DNA from: Nageia nagi | Lineage: Eukaryota > Pinophyta | Assembly: GCA_050084985.1 (NCBI GenBank) | Contig: JBITNC010000001.1 | Location: forward strand, 194,742,001 to 194,806,000 | DNA length: 64,000 nucleotides | Direction of reading: 5' to 3' | Shown: positions 49,541-63,125 of the stretch, one piece after another | Layout of the letters: each line of letters begins with the position of its first letter | Position numbering within the stretch: the first letter of the stretch is position 1 | Program-made: the position numbers and the translations under genes | The notes under the pieces: model-generated | What the model saw: the letters and a program-made list of their open reading frames with translations, nothing else | Database searches by the model: none | What the model was told of the DNA's origin: nothing

Positions 49541-51372
49541 TGTTCTACTATTGATTAGAATAATGTAACCTAAGGATTTGGTTTCATAATTTTTCCACTA
49601 CTCTAATAATAGTGAGATCCTTGAATGAGCAGAAGATGGTGGAAAAGTGGGTTCATGGATGTTTCTACTCAATCTCTAGGTTATAGGATGACTCCTATCT
49701 AAGAAAAGGTTAAACATAATAGAAAAGAGATAAAAATATAAGCTACTAAATGGGGAAATGCAAATAACATGAAAAATAAACTAAAATAATCAGCTTGAGT
49801 ATCATTACATAGGTAATAATCCATAGCCAAGATTGAGAATAAAACAACTATCTTACTCATGGGGTCTCACAATTGTAATACATATCCACAACTTTAGTCA
49901 AAGCCTTATACATAATAATTAAAAAATAATATCATAGTCACAAAATTCAATATACAAGACATCTTCACATTGCATTATCATATATGAAAGAAATTCTTAC
50001 AATGGGCAACTTTGCTAAAATGCCTGATCTTTTGGACTTTTAATAGTCCACTATATATAATATTTTCTTTACAATGGGTTATCCACCATTAATGATTATA
50101 ACTAACCTTTTGAATAAATAAAAAATGAACTTAAATATTTACAAAAGACTCCATAACTATAACTGATTATGGAGCATTGTTTAGATGTGACATCGATTCT
50201 TAGATTTTTGTAGATTTTCAATTTTATACCTGTCAACCATAATTGATCATTTTTATCTTCTATCTTGGTCAATATAGAACTATTCCTAAATTTAAAAGGG
50301 ATGGTATTCTATTTCTATAAGTATAATCAAGCCATATTAACATTTGATGGTATACCAACTCTCTACAGTCATTAAATACTCATTTGTAGTTTTAGTATTG
50401 AATACTATAAGAGTGAAGGAAAGATGTAGCCATTCAAACTTAAGAGTGAACTACTACTACCATATGGAAATGAGTTACAATTGATACATTAACAAAGTCC
50501 TGGGGGTCATACACCCTTTATTAGGTAGACCTGGATGTTCACCTCCTCTTATAGTCTTTACTCATTCTTAGCAAGTCTTATTACATTTTGGTGGGTATTG
50601 CTAGAACTTGAGAATACTCAACTTACCACCTATCGATTTACTTAGAAATGTATAACATCATCACTAACAAATGGTGGGGTTTATTAAATACAAAGTGATA
50701 TGAACATCTTCTACTATGAAGATTATTAGGGCTACCCATTGATGAAAACATCTAGAGCTCGTTGATTTTCACCAAGAAGTATGACATCATCATTGGAATT
50801 TCATGAGTTCTATTTTACTTCAACTCTTATGACAATGCCTACTACATGACTTAACCAAAATATATTTTATATACAATGGGGCCTAGACATAAGGCTTGTA
50901 CTATACTAGACCAAAACATAAGTAACTTGACTCATAAGAGGGCTTGAATTTGACTTAGACATATATATAGACTCTATACAATATAATACTAAAAAATGAC
51001 TTAGCCAATTTTTAAAATATGGGAATCTTCATACAATATGACTTATAGACATAATTGAGATATGAATTAGATGAACAACATCCACCTTTTAAACAAAATG
51101 ATATTTTTAAGTGATCTTCTACTGACTAAAACTTGAACTATAGCAAAATGAATTGGAAAACAAAATTGAGCCTTAACTAAGAGAATACATAATAGATGAA
51201 TCTAGAACAAAGACTAAGAATATACAATACAACACTTCAAAATTGAACTTTGTACAATTTTTTACAATTGAGAAAGAAAGGGAATAAGAAATAAGAATTA
51301 TAAAAGGAATTTTATTTGAAGGAAAGGATGAATGAATGTAAAGAATGTTACCTCTAAGAATGTGATTCCTCA
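49541..51372 (-). repeat. 5' LTR of the large Gypsy element
   Basis: Pairs with 28988-30858. The inner boundary near the primer site is TGTTCTAC (49541) or TGTAACC (49564). The outer boundary ends ATTCCTCA at 51372. Confidence 0.85.
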
Positions 51373-51675
51373 AGAATAATAATCAACCTTTTGATGTGAA
51401 GCTTTTTCATATAAAAATAAAACCTATTTAAAGGTTTTGGCTTTACTCTCCTTAGCTTGGATCAGCAAGATTATGTCATCCATAAATTGATGTTGAGTAA
51501 TGGGGCTTCTTGATCTTGTTGGGTTTATGCCAAGGAGTAAGCCAAGAATACATAAGTGTGGTTTGATATTTAGTGAAAGAAAGCTTGTTGGTTCAATTTC
51601 AATTTGACCACCAAGGTTTTTGAAAATTTTACGGAGCTTACACCATAATAAGAAAGGAACATTATCAACAACCAT
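51373..51675 (-). pseudogene. LINE-B RT palm region
   Basis: GINPTRSRSPITQHQFMDDI has the FxDD catalytic pair, then QAKESKAKTFK and KASHQKVDYY, where it is cut by the Gypsy LTR. The frame resumes at 28987 as KSKFYVLNS. The extreme 5' side of LINE-B is missing. Confidence 0.75.
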
Positions 51676-51849
51676 ATCATATGTTTGCTCTTTCTTTTAT
51701 GATTATGGAAAAACTTGAAAGTATCAAAAGAAATCCAACTCCTAGTTTTATTGGAGAAATAATATCCCAAAGAAATAATACATATTTATAAAAATATTGA
51801 TAACATACCTTTTGAATAATTCCCTACATTATACCTTACATCTAATAAT

Positions 51850-53600
51850 AGGGGACCACCAAACATTTAAATCCTTTAGAGAAGCCCCTACATTCTTTTA
51901 TTAAAATTGAAAACTTCACTAGGCTTAATCAATTCTCATTAATGCATGGTGAGCTAAGTAGGAATGGGATCAAGAAAGGAGTGTCAATAAGAGGTTTTAT
52001 GTTATTAAATGCAAGATCCATATGCAACATAGAAAATCTTAAGATAGTAAATGGTTGATGCAAAGGATTCTTCATATTCATGCAAGGTAAAAAAGGAATC
52101 ATCAACAAAATGCCCATTAACAAGTTAGAGATCAGAATTGGGTAGAGTGATGCATCTAAGACATGCTTGAGAAAATTTATTTAGCCAAAAGCTTCTATTG
52201 TAAGAATGTATAAAAAAGGAATAATATAAAAACCCTATTGAAGAGATTGATCAAGGAGAATGGATTCAAATTCATAATTATTCAAGGTAAGAAGAGAGGA
52301 GGTATACTGAAAAAGCATGTAGATGGTGTTAATGAAGGCAAGATGAAAGCCTAAATCTTGAAGGATAAAGATGATAAAATACCATTCCATCTTATCATAG
52401 GCCTTTTAAAAATTGATTTTAATGAATAAAGAATTCTAGCTAGAAGATCTAGCCTACTCCATTCCTTCCTAGATTGCCAAAATATTATCTAAAATATATC
52501 TTCCTTATCCTTAAATTTTATAACTAACATTCAAGAGAGTAATTGGCATTTGGATAGTAAATAATTCAGGATCCTCAAATTTAGGAATGAATTTGATATT
52601 CCCCTTGTTAATGAATTCCCCCAAAGAGCCAAAATGCATTGCTTTCAAGTAAAATTTGTGCAAGTCTAGGCCTATCATATCTCAAAATTTCTTATAGAAC
52701 TCATAAGGGAAGATATCCAGTCTAGGGGCTTTATCATTATCCATAACAAAAACTACTTCTTTAACATCCTCTAAAGTAACAAGGGTATCACAAGCTTCTA
52801 ATTAAGCTTTAGTAAGTTTATAGGGGATAATAGAGAAGCATTCTTGCAATTCCTAGTACCTTTCATTGTTAAGATATTAAGAAGTAAAAATCCCCTCGTA
52901 ATGTTGAAAAAAATCATTAATAATATTTGAAAATGTAGTGAACCTTCTTGCCTCCATTTGATTGGCTTTAAATTGGTCATGTTGAGCAAGAAGTCTACAT
53001 CTCTTAAAACATTCCTTAGTAACTCTAGCACTAGTTTGAATCTAATGAAGGCAAGTTTGAAGTTGATCCCCTTTAGCTTCATATAGTTCTACTTTCTTAA
53101 GCTCATGCCTTCAAGCTACCACATGTGACTTAATTATGGGGGACTAAATGGAGAGCTTTCAAGCTTCATATAGGCTTTATGCTATTCCATTTTTTAAAAA
53201 ACTATTGGCTTATCTTTGACATTTAGTAATATCAACATTCAAAATTTGTAAAGTATATGTGGTATGATGGATAATAGAATTCTACCAAGAAATCTAGCCC
53301 AAAGTATCTATAGGTCAAGGAAGCAAGTTCCATATTCACATAGTATGAGATTTCATGGATGGAATTTGAAAAAAGGAGATATTAAAATAGAATTGGGAAG
53401 AATTAACTCTAGGAGGTGAATGATTCATATCTATTTTCAACATAATGGGGGTAGGTTAGAAATAGTAGAATCAAACAAGGTAGAAACAAAAGGGGAAGAA
53501 GGGCTAAAGCAAGAGAAATGAAAAGCATCACATTCAAAGATCATATCTCATTCTAATCTCTCAAGAACTTTATTGGACCCATCTTGGAGGCTTGACTAGT
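51850..53600 (-). pseudogene. LINE (probably LINE-C) RT domain
   Basis: A long decayed but readable RT from about 53100 down: HELKKVELYEAKGDQLQT, FTTFSNIINDFFQHYEGIF, VMDNDKAPRLDIFPYEFYKK near 52715, FINKGNIKFIPKFEDPE near 52580, ITLLNVSYKI near 52520, KAYDKMEW near 52390 and HFVDDSF near 52095, which keeps both catalytic Asp. This FVDD is separate from the FMDD at 51475, so two LINEs abut here. Stops often replace Trp. It looks 5'-truncated near 53600. Linking it to the tail at 25242-25814 is inference. Confidence 0.78.
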
Positions 53601-55590
53601 GTATGATTTTGATAAATTGATGGGTAAAATAGAAATATTACTACTTTAAGTATTAACATTTAATATTTCTTTGTACATGTATTCTAAAGTGCATTACAAT
53701 ATATATCTCAAGAAGAGAAAATGTAGAAAATAAAAGTATGATACTCCTTCAAGGTAAAACAATTCCTCTAAAAGCTAAAAAAAATACAAACTTATGAATA
53801 AATAAAAATAAATTTAAACAAAATAAAGGATTTTTTTAAATAATTAATGAATTTCAATTTCTTAATTAATTTTTATTATTGACTTTTATTGGGTTGTAGA
53901 AATTATATATGTAGTTTTAAGCAATGGTGGATCATTATCCATAATAATAGTAAGATATTTTAAGAGATACCCATGTACATTTTTCTTCTTTATGATTACA
54001 TTTTTTTATCATTATTATTATATAATATATTAAATATTAATTTTAGAAATTGTAATGAATTATTATTATTTTTGTTTGTTTGAAAAATAAACTAAAAAAG
54101 ATAATCACAATGAACCATGAGGAAATGATAATAAATCATTATCGTATGTATCTAAGTATGTGTTTTATCTTTTTTCATTATATTTTGACCTTAAGTTATT
54201 ATATTTTATGAATGAAGAATGAAATACATTACGATCATAACATAATAATATTAAGCTAATATTTCCATTATATTTTATATTTTTCTTCTCCTTCTTTTTG
54301 TACTTTACCAAGTTATGATTTTTTGTTATAGGTAAGATTTGTAAGGGTGTTTTTCATGCAACCTAGGAATATGCATTTTGATCTATTTAATTTATAGACT
54401 TAGATTATGAATATTATGCAATATTGAAGGGAAAAGATTTGGGTTATGCATTTACTTTCCCTTGGGTTGTAGTGGATACTTCATTATTGATGGAATTAAT
54501 GGATAGGTTTGACGTGAGTGCTAACATCTTTGATTTTCCCATGTATGATATGATGATCGATTTAGGATGTATACTAGATTATAAATTTTCTTATCTAGTG
54601 CAATAAGATGGTCCTATAAGGAAAGATGACTAATAGATATGCCCTTAACATGGTATCTAACTTGATCAATATCTAATTAATAAAGACGCCAATTAGTTGG
54701 TGTTGCATTAATGATGCATTTATGGTAAGAAATCTTAAAGTTCCCTTAGGTTAGGTTGATTTGTATGGGGTTTACTTACTATTTTATCCTCCTTAATAAG
54801 ATATGATAAATATTCTATATAGATATCATGTAAACTATCTAATATATGATCAAGAAATTGATCCTCCTTAAGAGTTATGTTAGCTCATATATCATAAAAT
54901 ATGTATATTCTATTTTATCATAGGGATGAGCATCATTGTATTAGAATTTAAATTTGGATCTTGAGACACATTCACTTATATAGATCTATTGGTCTTCCCA
55001 TGGGCCATATTACACTAGGTTTACAATATTATTCCATTAGAACCTTGATACAAAATATGACTGGAGTTTTATTAAAATATCAATTAGAATTTATTATAAT
55101 ATACTAAAAGTTTTATATCTAGATATGATCATATGGGAACTCTATAGAGGCCATGAAATGTGTCTAAAGGATAGGAAGGAACTATTGAGAATGTAGAGAC
55201 CTATATGTCTTTAAAGTAAGTTAAGGATATCTAATAAGTATTGATAAAAGATAATCTATTTATAGTTTATGTTGAACTAAAGCATTATAGAGGATCAAGA
55301 TATGAATTATAAATATTAATATAGATAAGGTTATTATCAATTAGGAAAATTAGGATCTCCATATATGGGAGGATCCCCCATTTATTGTTGATGAAGAAGA
55401 GGTTTTACCATCACCTCATTAGGATGATGTAGGTAGAATAAATATGGACAAGGCATACTAGAAATTCATATGGTGTACCCTTATAATCACTTATCCTAGA
55501 GAAGTATGAATGATAAGAAAAGTGTAAGTTATGAAGGTGATAAATGGTAACATATAAATTTTTAGAAGGGAAATTTAAATTAATGGACAT
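53601..55590. other. AT-rich stretch, no gene recognised
   Basis: One 60-codon open stretch on the + strand (54424-54606) has no recognisable family. Very AT-rich at 53640-54300. Confidence 0.5.
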
Positions 55591-55611
55591 GAAGGGGGGG
55601 GGAGGAAGATG
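55591..55611 (+). promoter_or_regulatory. possible polypurine tract next to an LTR-like start
   Basis: GAAGGGGGGGGGAGGAAGA is followed at once by TGTAATACTAAT. This is the pattern of a 3' LTR junction, but no matching LTR partner was found in the window. Confidence 0.3.
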
Positions 55612-56636
55612 TAATACTAATATCTAGGGTAGTCACTTTTATGAAATGGAAAATATCACATGAGAACATGCAAGGGGTATTTTTAATATCTAGTTGAACT
55701 ATCGATACATTGATAAGTAATTTGTAAGTTGAGGGGGGAATGGGTCTCTAAAATTCATGCAAAAGATTATACAACATTGTTGTCACGTAGAATTTTTCAA
55801 CCTTAAAAATGGAAAATTTTTGATCAATTGGGGTTCCACAACCCCATTATTCAATTTTGTATCGAAACAACTTGAATAATGACTTTGTTTGGAGTCTTTT
55901 TACCTTGGTCAGATCTAGTTGATCCTTAACATAGTCATCAACCCATTCGATCCAAATAACCATTTATTAAATATTAGTTTTCCTCATGGTTAAACCAACT
56001 TGAACCTCAAGGTTGTTGTCATTATTATCTTCAAATTGACCAACTAGGTTAGCCTTCCTATTAGTCAGATTCAACTAGCTTATAATCCAATACTAAAGTT
56101 CATTATCATCAGTCCCCTCAACTCGAATAACTCTTTTCTCATAGTTAGATCGAATTCTCTAATGAAAATATGCTAGAAGTATTTCATCAAGTATTTTTAC
56201 CTAACCATCATCAATATCTAAATTTTCCTATTAGTTAGATCAAAATTACTGATAACAATCACTCAATATCATCATCATTCAACTCAACCTGACCAACATT
56301 ACCTCTTGGGTGATGACTCTAATTAGCTTGTCATCAATCTCATGAACCTGAATAAGGCATTGATCCAACCATTAATTATGCAAACCCTAAGTGATATGAG
56401 CCATCCATATATTAACATTTATCCTATTCAATTACCACCATGTGTCTTCTCCATACTATATCGCACTTATAAATATTAGAACCCCCAGATAATAACATAT
56501 AACAGGTCAGATTGAGATAGAAGATGAGGTTTAGGAGGGCTTTATTCCATCAAGTAAAGAACTTCCAAAATAATAATGTTATTAACCTCATTTTGGATCC
56601 AACCAACATGAAGGTACATAACTTAACCTAACCACC
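55612..56636. other. unassigned stretch
   Basis: No coding pattern or paired repeat was seen. It could be a worn LTR if the preceding purine tract is real. Confidence 0.4.
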
Positions 56637-58940
56637 TGTAAGGACTCAGTTTCAATACTTAAGACAAATTGCTAGTTTAACACCCAAATCATAACACTTG
56701 AGAGGTGAGCCCTTTTTTATTCAAAGTTTAAACTAGATAATTCAAAAGCAATCAAATTTAGAATGTGTTAAAAGTCACTTGCAACCCTTGTGATTTATCT
56801 ATCACATTTTGCTAGCATTGGTTCTAAGTTTAGTTATATATGAGTTTAGAACTCTTGTTGACTATGTACCATTTCCTTTGTATTAACATAACTCATTAAT
56901 AAACTCCATATGGCTTACCTTGGTATGTCCTTCTTATGAACATAGTGATTTGTCAATGGCATAATATACATAACTCATATTTCTATCCATCTTTATTTCA
57001 CAAAAATTTAATACTTCAAGGTCCATTCAAATCCAAATGAGGATCTCTTGATTATCTTAGCATAACTCACCTTGATAATCCTAATCCCCAAATTAAATAA
57101 TCATGCCTTTACTTAGAGTTTAGACTAAGTTTATAATTTAAGTTTAAACATCCCAAAGAAAAGTCCCAATATGATTTATAAATAAATCATCCCAAACTAG
57201 AGACATTAGTCTATTTCTTTTCCTTAGGTTCATATTCTTAGCTCATCTTGACCTCAACTATTTGCCCAAGCTTTGATGCTTATATGCAAGGGAGTTAGGT
57301 CCTAAGAATAATATTGAAATTGCATCAAGCAGTATTAACAATTCCAATTAAATACCAACATAGAATTGATAAATGAAACTTATACAACATTCATCTCAAT
57401 ATCATGGAAGTAAATACTAACATTGCATGGATAAATATTATACATTAGAATTACATTTTTTTGTAAAGCCCTCATGTACAAATATCCATTTTTAAAATAC
57501 ATATCATTGATAGATTATTCACAGTTACATCTTCTCACAACAATCTTTTCATGAATTAAAGTTCTATTCACAATTTCAACACTTATTCCTAGGACTTCAT
57601 ACTTAATCTCCATATAAATCACCTCCTAGGATGTGCATGGTAGCTCACGGTGGAAAGGATAAACACAACCTCTTTTCTTTGTCTTCTTAAATGCAATTAA
57701 AATGATTTCTAAGAAAAAAATAAGTTCCCATAAACATTCTATCTTTTTTCATAATCCACAATTGCACTTAAATAAAAATATACAATTTTTCAATTTCAAA
57801 TCTTCTAACTGACACAATTTTCTAAAATAATAGCAAAAGAAGATTAACTATTATATACCTTTATATATTTTTGAATTTAAAATTTTATTTTAAATTGAAG
57901 AATCAAATTTAAAACATAACCCATTAATTCACAACTCTATTTAACATTTGTTTATTTTTCTTTTATTCTAAGTTTTTAAATTAAAACCCATCTCATTTTA
58001 GTTTAAAAATATAAAGAGAGTTCCCTCTTAATCAATCTTATTCAAACACACGTTTATCATCTATAAATCATTATACTACTTTATTTAATTTACAAATAGA
58101 TATTGTTAATCTAATGTTATTTATACAATAAGATTTATGAACTTATTCCACTATAACTATATTGATTCATTTTCAAATTTTCTTCTTAAAAGCAATGAAA
58201 TAAATTAATAATTAATAACAAATCAATATATTAAAATAATATCATTTTAAATGACATAGTGGTTACTGATAAAAAAAATAAACGAGAAAGTTCAAGACGT
58301 CACACCCAGGCACAGGAAACATGAGACAGAAAGGTGCAACCGCCATTGAAGCTATGGTCTCAAACCTACAACCTCAGGACTAGAGGCTTCTTCTCTACAA
58401 GGAATTTCATTGAATTCATACCAGGCGTAATGGAAAGGATGAGGTGACATCACTACAGGGACTGTTTGAACCATTTCAATTCCGTAAAGGTCAGAAAATT
58501 TCAGGTATGAGGCGTCTACGATTTTTTTAAAAATAGAATAGTTGTCTTGGCTTCCAAAGACCTGAAGGAGGATGTTTCATCTAATAGATAGATTACAAGC
58601 CAAGAATTCCAAGCATTGCTTAGTTAAACCCTCAAAAAACCATACGAAAATATATTTAGGGCATCAAAACCCCTATCAATATATCAGGCCCAAAAAGTAC
58701 TTAAAAGATGAGATAAGCACATCAAATTGGACGCCTCCCCAAAACCTACGAATTCCCTCTCATGGGTAGTCAGGATTTTCAAGAATATCCCACAGATTTG
58801 AAGGTTGTAGAACATGGCTTCAATTTAACAAACACATATAAAAATTTCAATTTTAATCATATGACTTTTCTCAAAAGTTTTCATGCGATTTGGACAAACT
58901 TAAAAAAGAATTAAATCTATTTCATTTATTTTTATCAAGC
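56637..58940 (-). repeat. 3' LTR of the chromovirus-like element
   Basis: Starts TGTAAGGACTC. It matches 61064-63125 throughout except about 240 bases (58235-58525) absent from the partner. That segment is the most GC-rich part (GACGTCACACCCAGGCACAG). Its right edge is where RT reading begins. Confidence 0.8.
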
Positions 58941-59474
58941 TTTAAAAGCAGTTTTGTGTGTATCTACATCCTTTATTTTTAATTGATGATATATCAATCT
59001 TAGATCTAACTTTGAGAATATTCTTTCCCCCTAAAGTTGATCGAAGAGGTCATCAATTCTTGGTAAAAGATATCTATTTTTAGTAGTGACTTTGTTCAAC
59101 ATTCAGTAGTCTATGCAAAATCTTAAAGATCCATCCTTCTTCTTAACAAATAAGACTGAAGTACCCCAAGGTGAGGTGCTAGGTTGGATGAGTCCTTTCT
59201 CTAGTAATTCATGAAATCGTACTTTAAGCTCCTCCATTTCTATTTTGGTCATCCTATATGGGGTTCTTGAAATAGGTTTTGCTACAGGATTTAGATCAAT
59301 GGGGAAGTCAAACTCTCTTCTAGGTGCTAATCTTGGAAGTTCCCTAGGAAAAACATCCTTGTATTCCTGTAGTATTGGATGCTTCTTGATCATTTCATCT
59401 TCTAAGAACTCTTCTTTAGTATCTTTTACTATCATAGCAAAAATCATATCACTTTTCCTAATGGCTTTAGACAA
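58941..59474 (-). pseudogene. RT, N-terminal third
   Basis: From 59474: HPILQEYKDVFPRELPRLAP, FDFPIDLNPVAKPISRTPYR, ELLEKGLIQPSTSPWGTSVL, VKKKDGSLRFCIDY, then RMLNKVTTKNRYLLPRIDDL and HQLKIKDVDTHKTAF near 58960. It is a chromovirus-type RT. The YVDD catalytic block is absent because the reading ends at the LTR. Confidence 0.9.
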
Positions 59475-59877
59475 CTATAATGTTGAAAAGTCGGAGTTCA
59501 AAAGGTTTTCTTTGAAAAATAAGTTTTTGTTTAACTCCTCCTTCATCATTAAAATCCAACCACCTATTTATAAATTTTACCAAAGCACTATGGCCTTGAT
59601 CTATACCCAAGATAACTTCAAAGGACCTAAGAGGGGAAACATATAGAGTTGTTGAAGTCTTCTCTAAGTGTAAAATCACTTCTATACTTGGATAGTATTT
59701 ATCTATGGTGAAGGCTTTTCCTAACCCAAATTTGACTTTCCACCTTTCTTCAAAGATCCTTGGATTTTCTAATTTTTTTTCTAAAATGTGAGTAGATATG
59801 AAACAATCTATAGCACCGCAATCAATGAGTATGCTAACATCTGAATTAAAGATTTTAGCTTGAAATATCAACAACAT
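59467..59877 (-). pseudogene. aspartic protease of the chromovirus-like element
   Basis: 136 open codons. ILIDCGAIDCFIS corresponds to the LIDSGATHSFIS active site: the catalytic Asp is kept and Ser-Gly-Ala-Thr has become Cys-Gly-Ala-Ile. SFEVILGIDQGHSALVKF corresponds to the conserved LGMDWL region. It overlaps the RT block by a few bases in another frame. Confidence 0.85.
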
Positions 59878-60960
59878 TGCTTGAGTTTCTAGATCTCCTT
59901 TCCCTATTGCAATATAAATCTTATCATTGGCTTGTTCTTTTTGAGGGTTGTAATGGTTTAGTAACTTGCGAGCATAATGAGCTCCTCCACAGTTATAGAA
60001 ACCAAACTTGGGTGCCTTTTCCTATCCTTAAATCTTTGGCACATTGTTATTCTACTGATGTTACTAATGTTTTTGACCTTGATTATTACTGTTATTGTTT
60101 GTATTAAAATTTCCCTTCTGATTCCCATTCTGTAGTTTATTGGACTTCTTATTCTCTAATGGTCTATTCTTTTATTTTTTGAATTTGTTATCAATGTTTT
60201 CAGGATTTTTTTTTGTTGCATTCTTCCCATCATGGTTGATTTGTGCATTGTTCTTGGGATTTCTCTTGAACCTGATATTGTCCTCCCCTAACTTAGCCAA
60301 CTCATAGGCTTTAGAAAGTGTTTTTGGTGCTAACAGTTTCGCAAAAGTGTGGATATCATGATCTAACCCACCCACAAACTTGTGCCCCTTCTTATTTGAA
60401 CTGTTTGCAATTTTTAGCACATATTTCAGAAGTATAACAAAATTGCGGTGATACTCATCCAATTTGCAACCTCTTTGGCGAATCCTATCAAACTCACCAA
60501 ACTTCTCTAGCTAAAACTTTTCAGATACATATCTTTTTTAAAAAACATTCTCAAAATTCTCCCAAGGTACATCTTTAGCTTCAACTTCCTTTCTAGCGGT
60601 AACTCTTTCCACCATTTTAATGTGGAACCTCTCAGAAGAAGAATGGTCCACATAACTTTCTGATTGGTGGTATAATTTCAAATATCAAAATGAGTATGAA
60701 GCTCTCAGCAGTATCACCGTCATCATCTCCTGACAACTCAGTAGCAGGTATTTCCTTAATATATTTATTTATATTATTGTTAACTATAGGTTCTATATTC
60801 CTTAAAACTTCTAACTTTCCCATTTATTTCTGTATCAATTCATCTTGTTATTCTACCTTGTCTCACAAGTCCTGAATTATGGCTACCAGTTCAGGGTTAA
60901 GTGCTGCGTAAACATCGCTAGGGTATGCTTCATATGCTGCGAACACACCGGTTCAGTTTC
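59878..60960 (-). pseudogene. Gag of the chromovirus-like element
   Basis: The 60462-60172 block reads MDEYHRNFVILLKYV, KFVGGLDHDIHTFAKLLAPK and AYELAKLGEDN, typical of the gag C-terminal half. A worn zinc knuckle (YNCGGAHYARK) is near 59985. The N-terminal part to about 60960 is broken by stops. Confidence 0.8.
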
Positions 60961-61045
60961 CAGAGCAACATCTCTTCCCTAACATAAAATAAGGTAAGTT
61001 AGGTTTTAGTTTTTATTTTCATGAGACTAGCAAGTGAACCTACAA

Positions 61046-61061
61046 CCTGGCTCTGATATCA
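61046..61061 (-). promoter_or_regulatory. primer binding site, initiator Met tRNA-like
   Basis: TGATATCAGAGCCAGG on the - strand, one mismatch from TGGTATCAGAGCCAGG, next to the 5' LTR. Confidence 0.85.
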
Positions 61062-61063
61062 AC

Positions 61064-63125
61064 CGTAAGGACTCAATCTCAACACTTAAGATAGATTCCT
61101 ACCTTAACACCCAACGCATAACACTCGAGTGGTGAGCCTTTTTATTTTCAAAGTTTAAACTAAGAAACCCCAAAACAATCAGATTTTGAATGTGTTAGAA
61201 GTCACTTGCAACTCTTGTGATTTATCTATCACATTTTGCAAGCACTGATTCCAAGTTTAGTCATACATGAGTTTAGAACTCTTCTTGACTATGTACCATT
61301 TCCTGTATATTAACACAACTCATTAATAAACTCGATATGGATTGCTTTGGTATGTTTTTCTTATGACCATATTGATTTTTTGATGGTATCATATATACAC
61401 CATACATATAGCTCGTATTTCTATTGATCTCCATATCACAGTAATTTAATACTTCAAGGTCCATTCAATCCCAAATGAGGATCTGTTAATTATCTTCCTT
61501 ATCCTCAAATTGAATAATCATGCCTTTACTGAGAGTTTAGGCTAAGTTTATAATTTAAGTTTAAACATCCCAAAGGAAAGTCCCAATATGATTTATAAAT
61601 AAATTATCCCAAACTAGAGATATTAGTCTATCTCTTTTCCTTAGGTTCATATTATTAGCTCATCTTGAACTCAACTATTTTCCCAAGCTTTGATGCTTAT
61701 AGGCGAGGGAGTTAGGTCCAAAGAATAATATTAAAATTGCATCAATCAGTAATAACAATTCCCCTTAAATACCAACATAGCATTTATAAATAAAAATTAT
61801 ACAACATTCATCTCAACATCATGGAAGTAAATACTAACATTGCATTGATAAATATTAAACATTAGAATTACATCTTTTTGTAAAGCCCTTATGTACAAAT
61901 ATCCATTTTTAAAATACATATCAATGAGATATTCTTTCATAGTTACATCTACTCACAACAATCTTTTCACAAATCAAAGTTCTATTCACAATTTCAACAC
62001 ATGTTTGATGGATCATTTTTAGGTCTTCATACTTAATCTCCATGTAAATCACCTCCTAGGATGTGCACGGTAGCTCATGGTGGAAAGGATCAACAAAGAC
62101 TCTTTTTTTTTTGTGTTCTTAAATGAAATTAAAATAATTTCTAAGAAAAGAACAAGTTCCAATAAACATTCTATCTTTTCCATAATCCACAACTGCACTT
62201 AAATAAAAACATACAATTTTTCAATTTCAAATCTTCTAACTTGCACAATTTTCTAAAATCATAGCAAAAGAAGATTAACTATTATATATCTTTATATATT
62301 TTTGAATTTAAAATTTTATTTTAAATTTAAGAATCAAATTTAAAATATAACCATTAATTCACAACTCTATTTAATCTCTGTTTATTTTTCTTTTATTCTA
62401 AGCTTTTAAATTAAAACCCATCTCATTTTAATTTGAAAATATAAACAAAGTTTCCTCTTGATCAATCTTATCTATTTAATAAGATTAACACTATTTATTT
62501 AAGATTCAAACACAAGTTTATCATATATAAATCAAAATATCACTTTATTTAATTTACAAATAGATATTGTTAATGTAATCTTATTTATACAATAAGATTT
62601 ATGAACTTATTCCACTATACATATATTGATTCATTTTTAAATTTTCTTTTTAAAAGCAATGAAAGAAATTAATAATTAATAATTAATAACAAATCAATAT
62701 ATGAGGCGTTTTAGAATTTCTGAAAAATAAAGCAGTTCTCTTGGATTCCGAAGACCTGAAGGAGTATGTTTCAGCTAATAGATAGATTACAAGCCAAGAA
62801 TTCCAAGCATCACTCCGTTAAACCCTCAGAAAACCATATGAAAATATATCTAGGGAATAAAAACTTCTATCAATATATCAGGCCCAAAAAGTAGTTAAAA
62901 AACCAGAGAAGCACATCAAACTGGATGCCTCCCCAAAACTTACGAATTCCCTCTCATGGGTAGTCAGGATTTTCAAGAATTTCCCATAGATCTGAAGGTT
63001 TTAGAACACGAATTTAATACAACATAGGCATAAAAAAATTTCAATTTTAATAATATGACTTTTCTCAAAAGTCTTCCTACAATTTGGATAAACTTAAAAA
63101 AAAAAATCTGTTTCATTTATTTTAA
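61064..63125 (-). repeat. 5' LTR of the chromovirus-like element
   Basis: Starts CGTAAGGACTC (TG decayed to CG). It follows 56637-58940 closely and ends near TTTCATTTATTTTAAAACA. A deletion lies at about 62702. Confidence 0.8.

Larger units (their letters stand above)
56637..63125 (-). mobile_element. chromovirus-like Ty3/Gypsy element with truncated pol
   Basis: Direct repeats of 2.0-2.3 kb flank Gag, protease and the first third of RT on the - strand. An initiator-Met-like primer site abuts the right-hand LTR. The rest of RT, RNase H, integrase and the polypurine tract are missing. No target duplication was found: the sequence left of the TG is CCACC, with no match seen on the right. Confidence 0.82.

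Noticed and set aside
54424-54606. 60-codon + strand open stretch as a small gene
   Set aside because: No recognisable motif, start context or neighbour; length is expected by chance in this window.
58572-58769. 65-codon + strand open stretch
   Set aside because: It lies within the 3' LTR of the chromovirus-like element; the matching LTR (62770-62970) has the frame broken.
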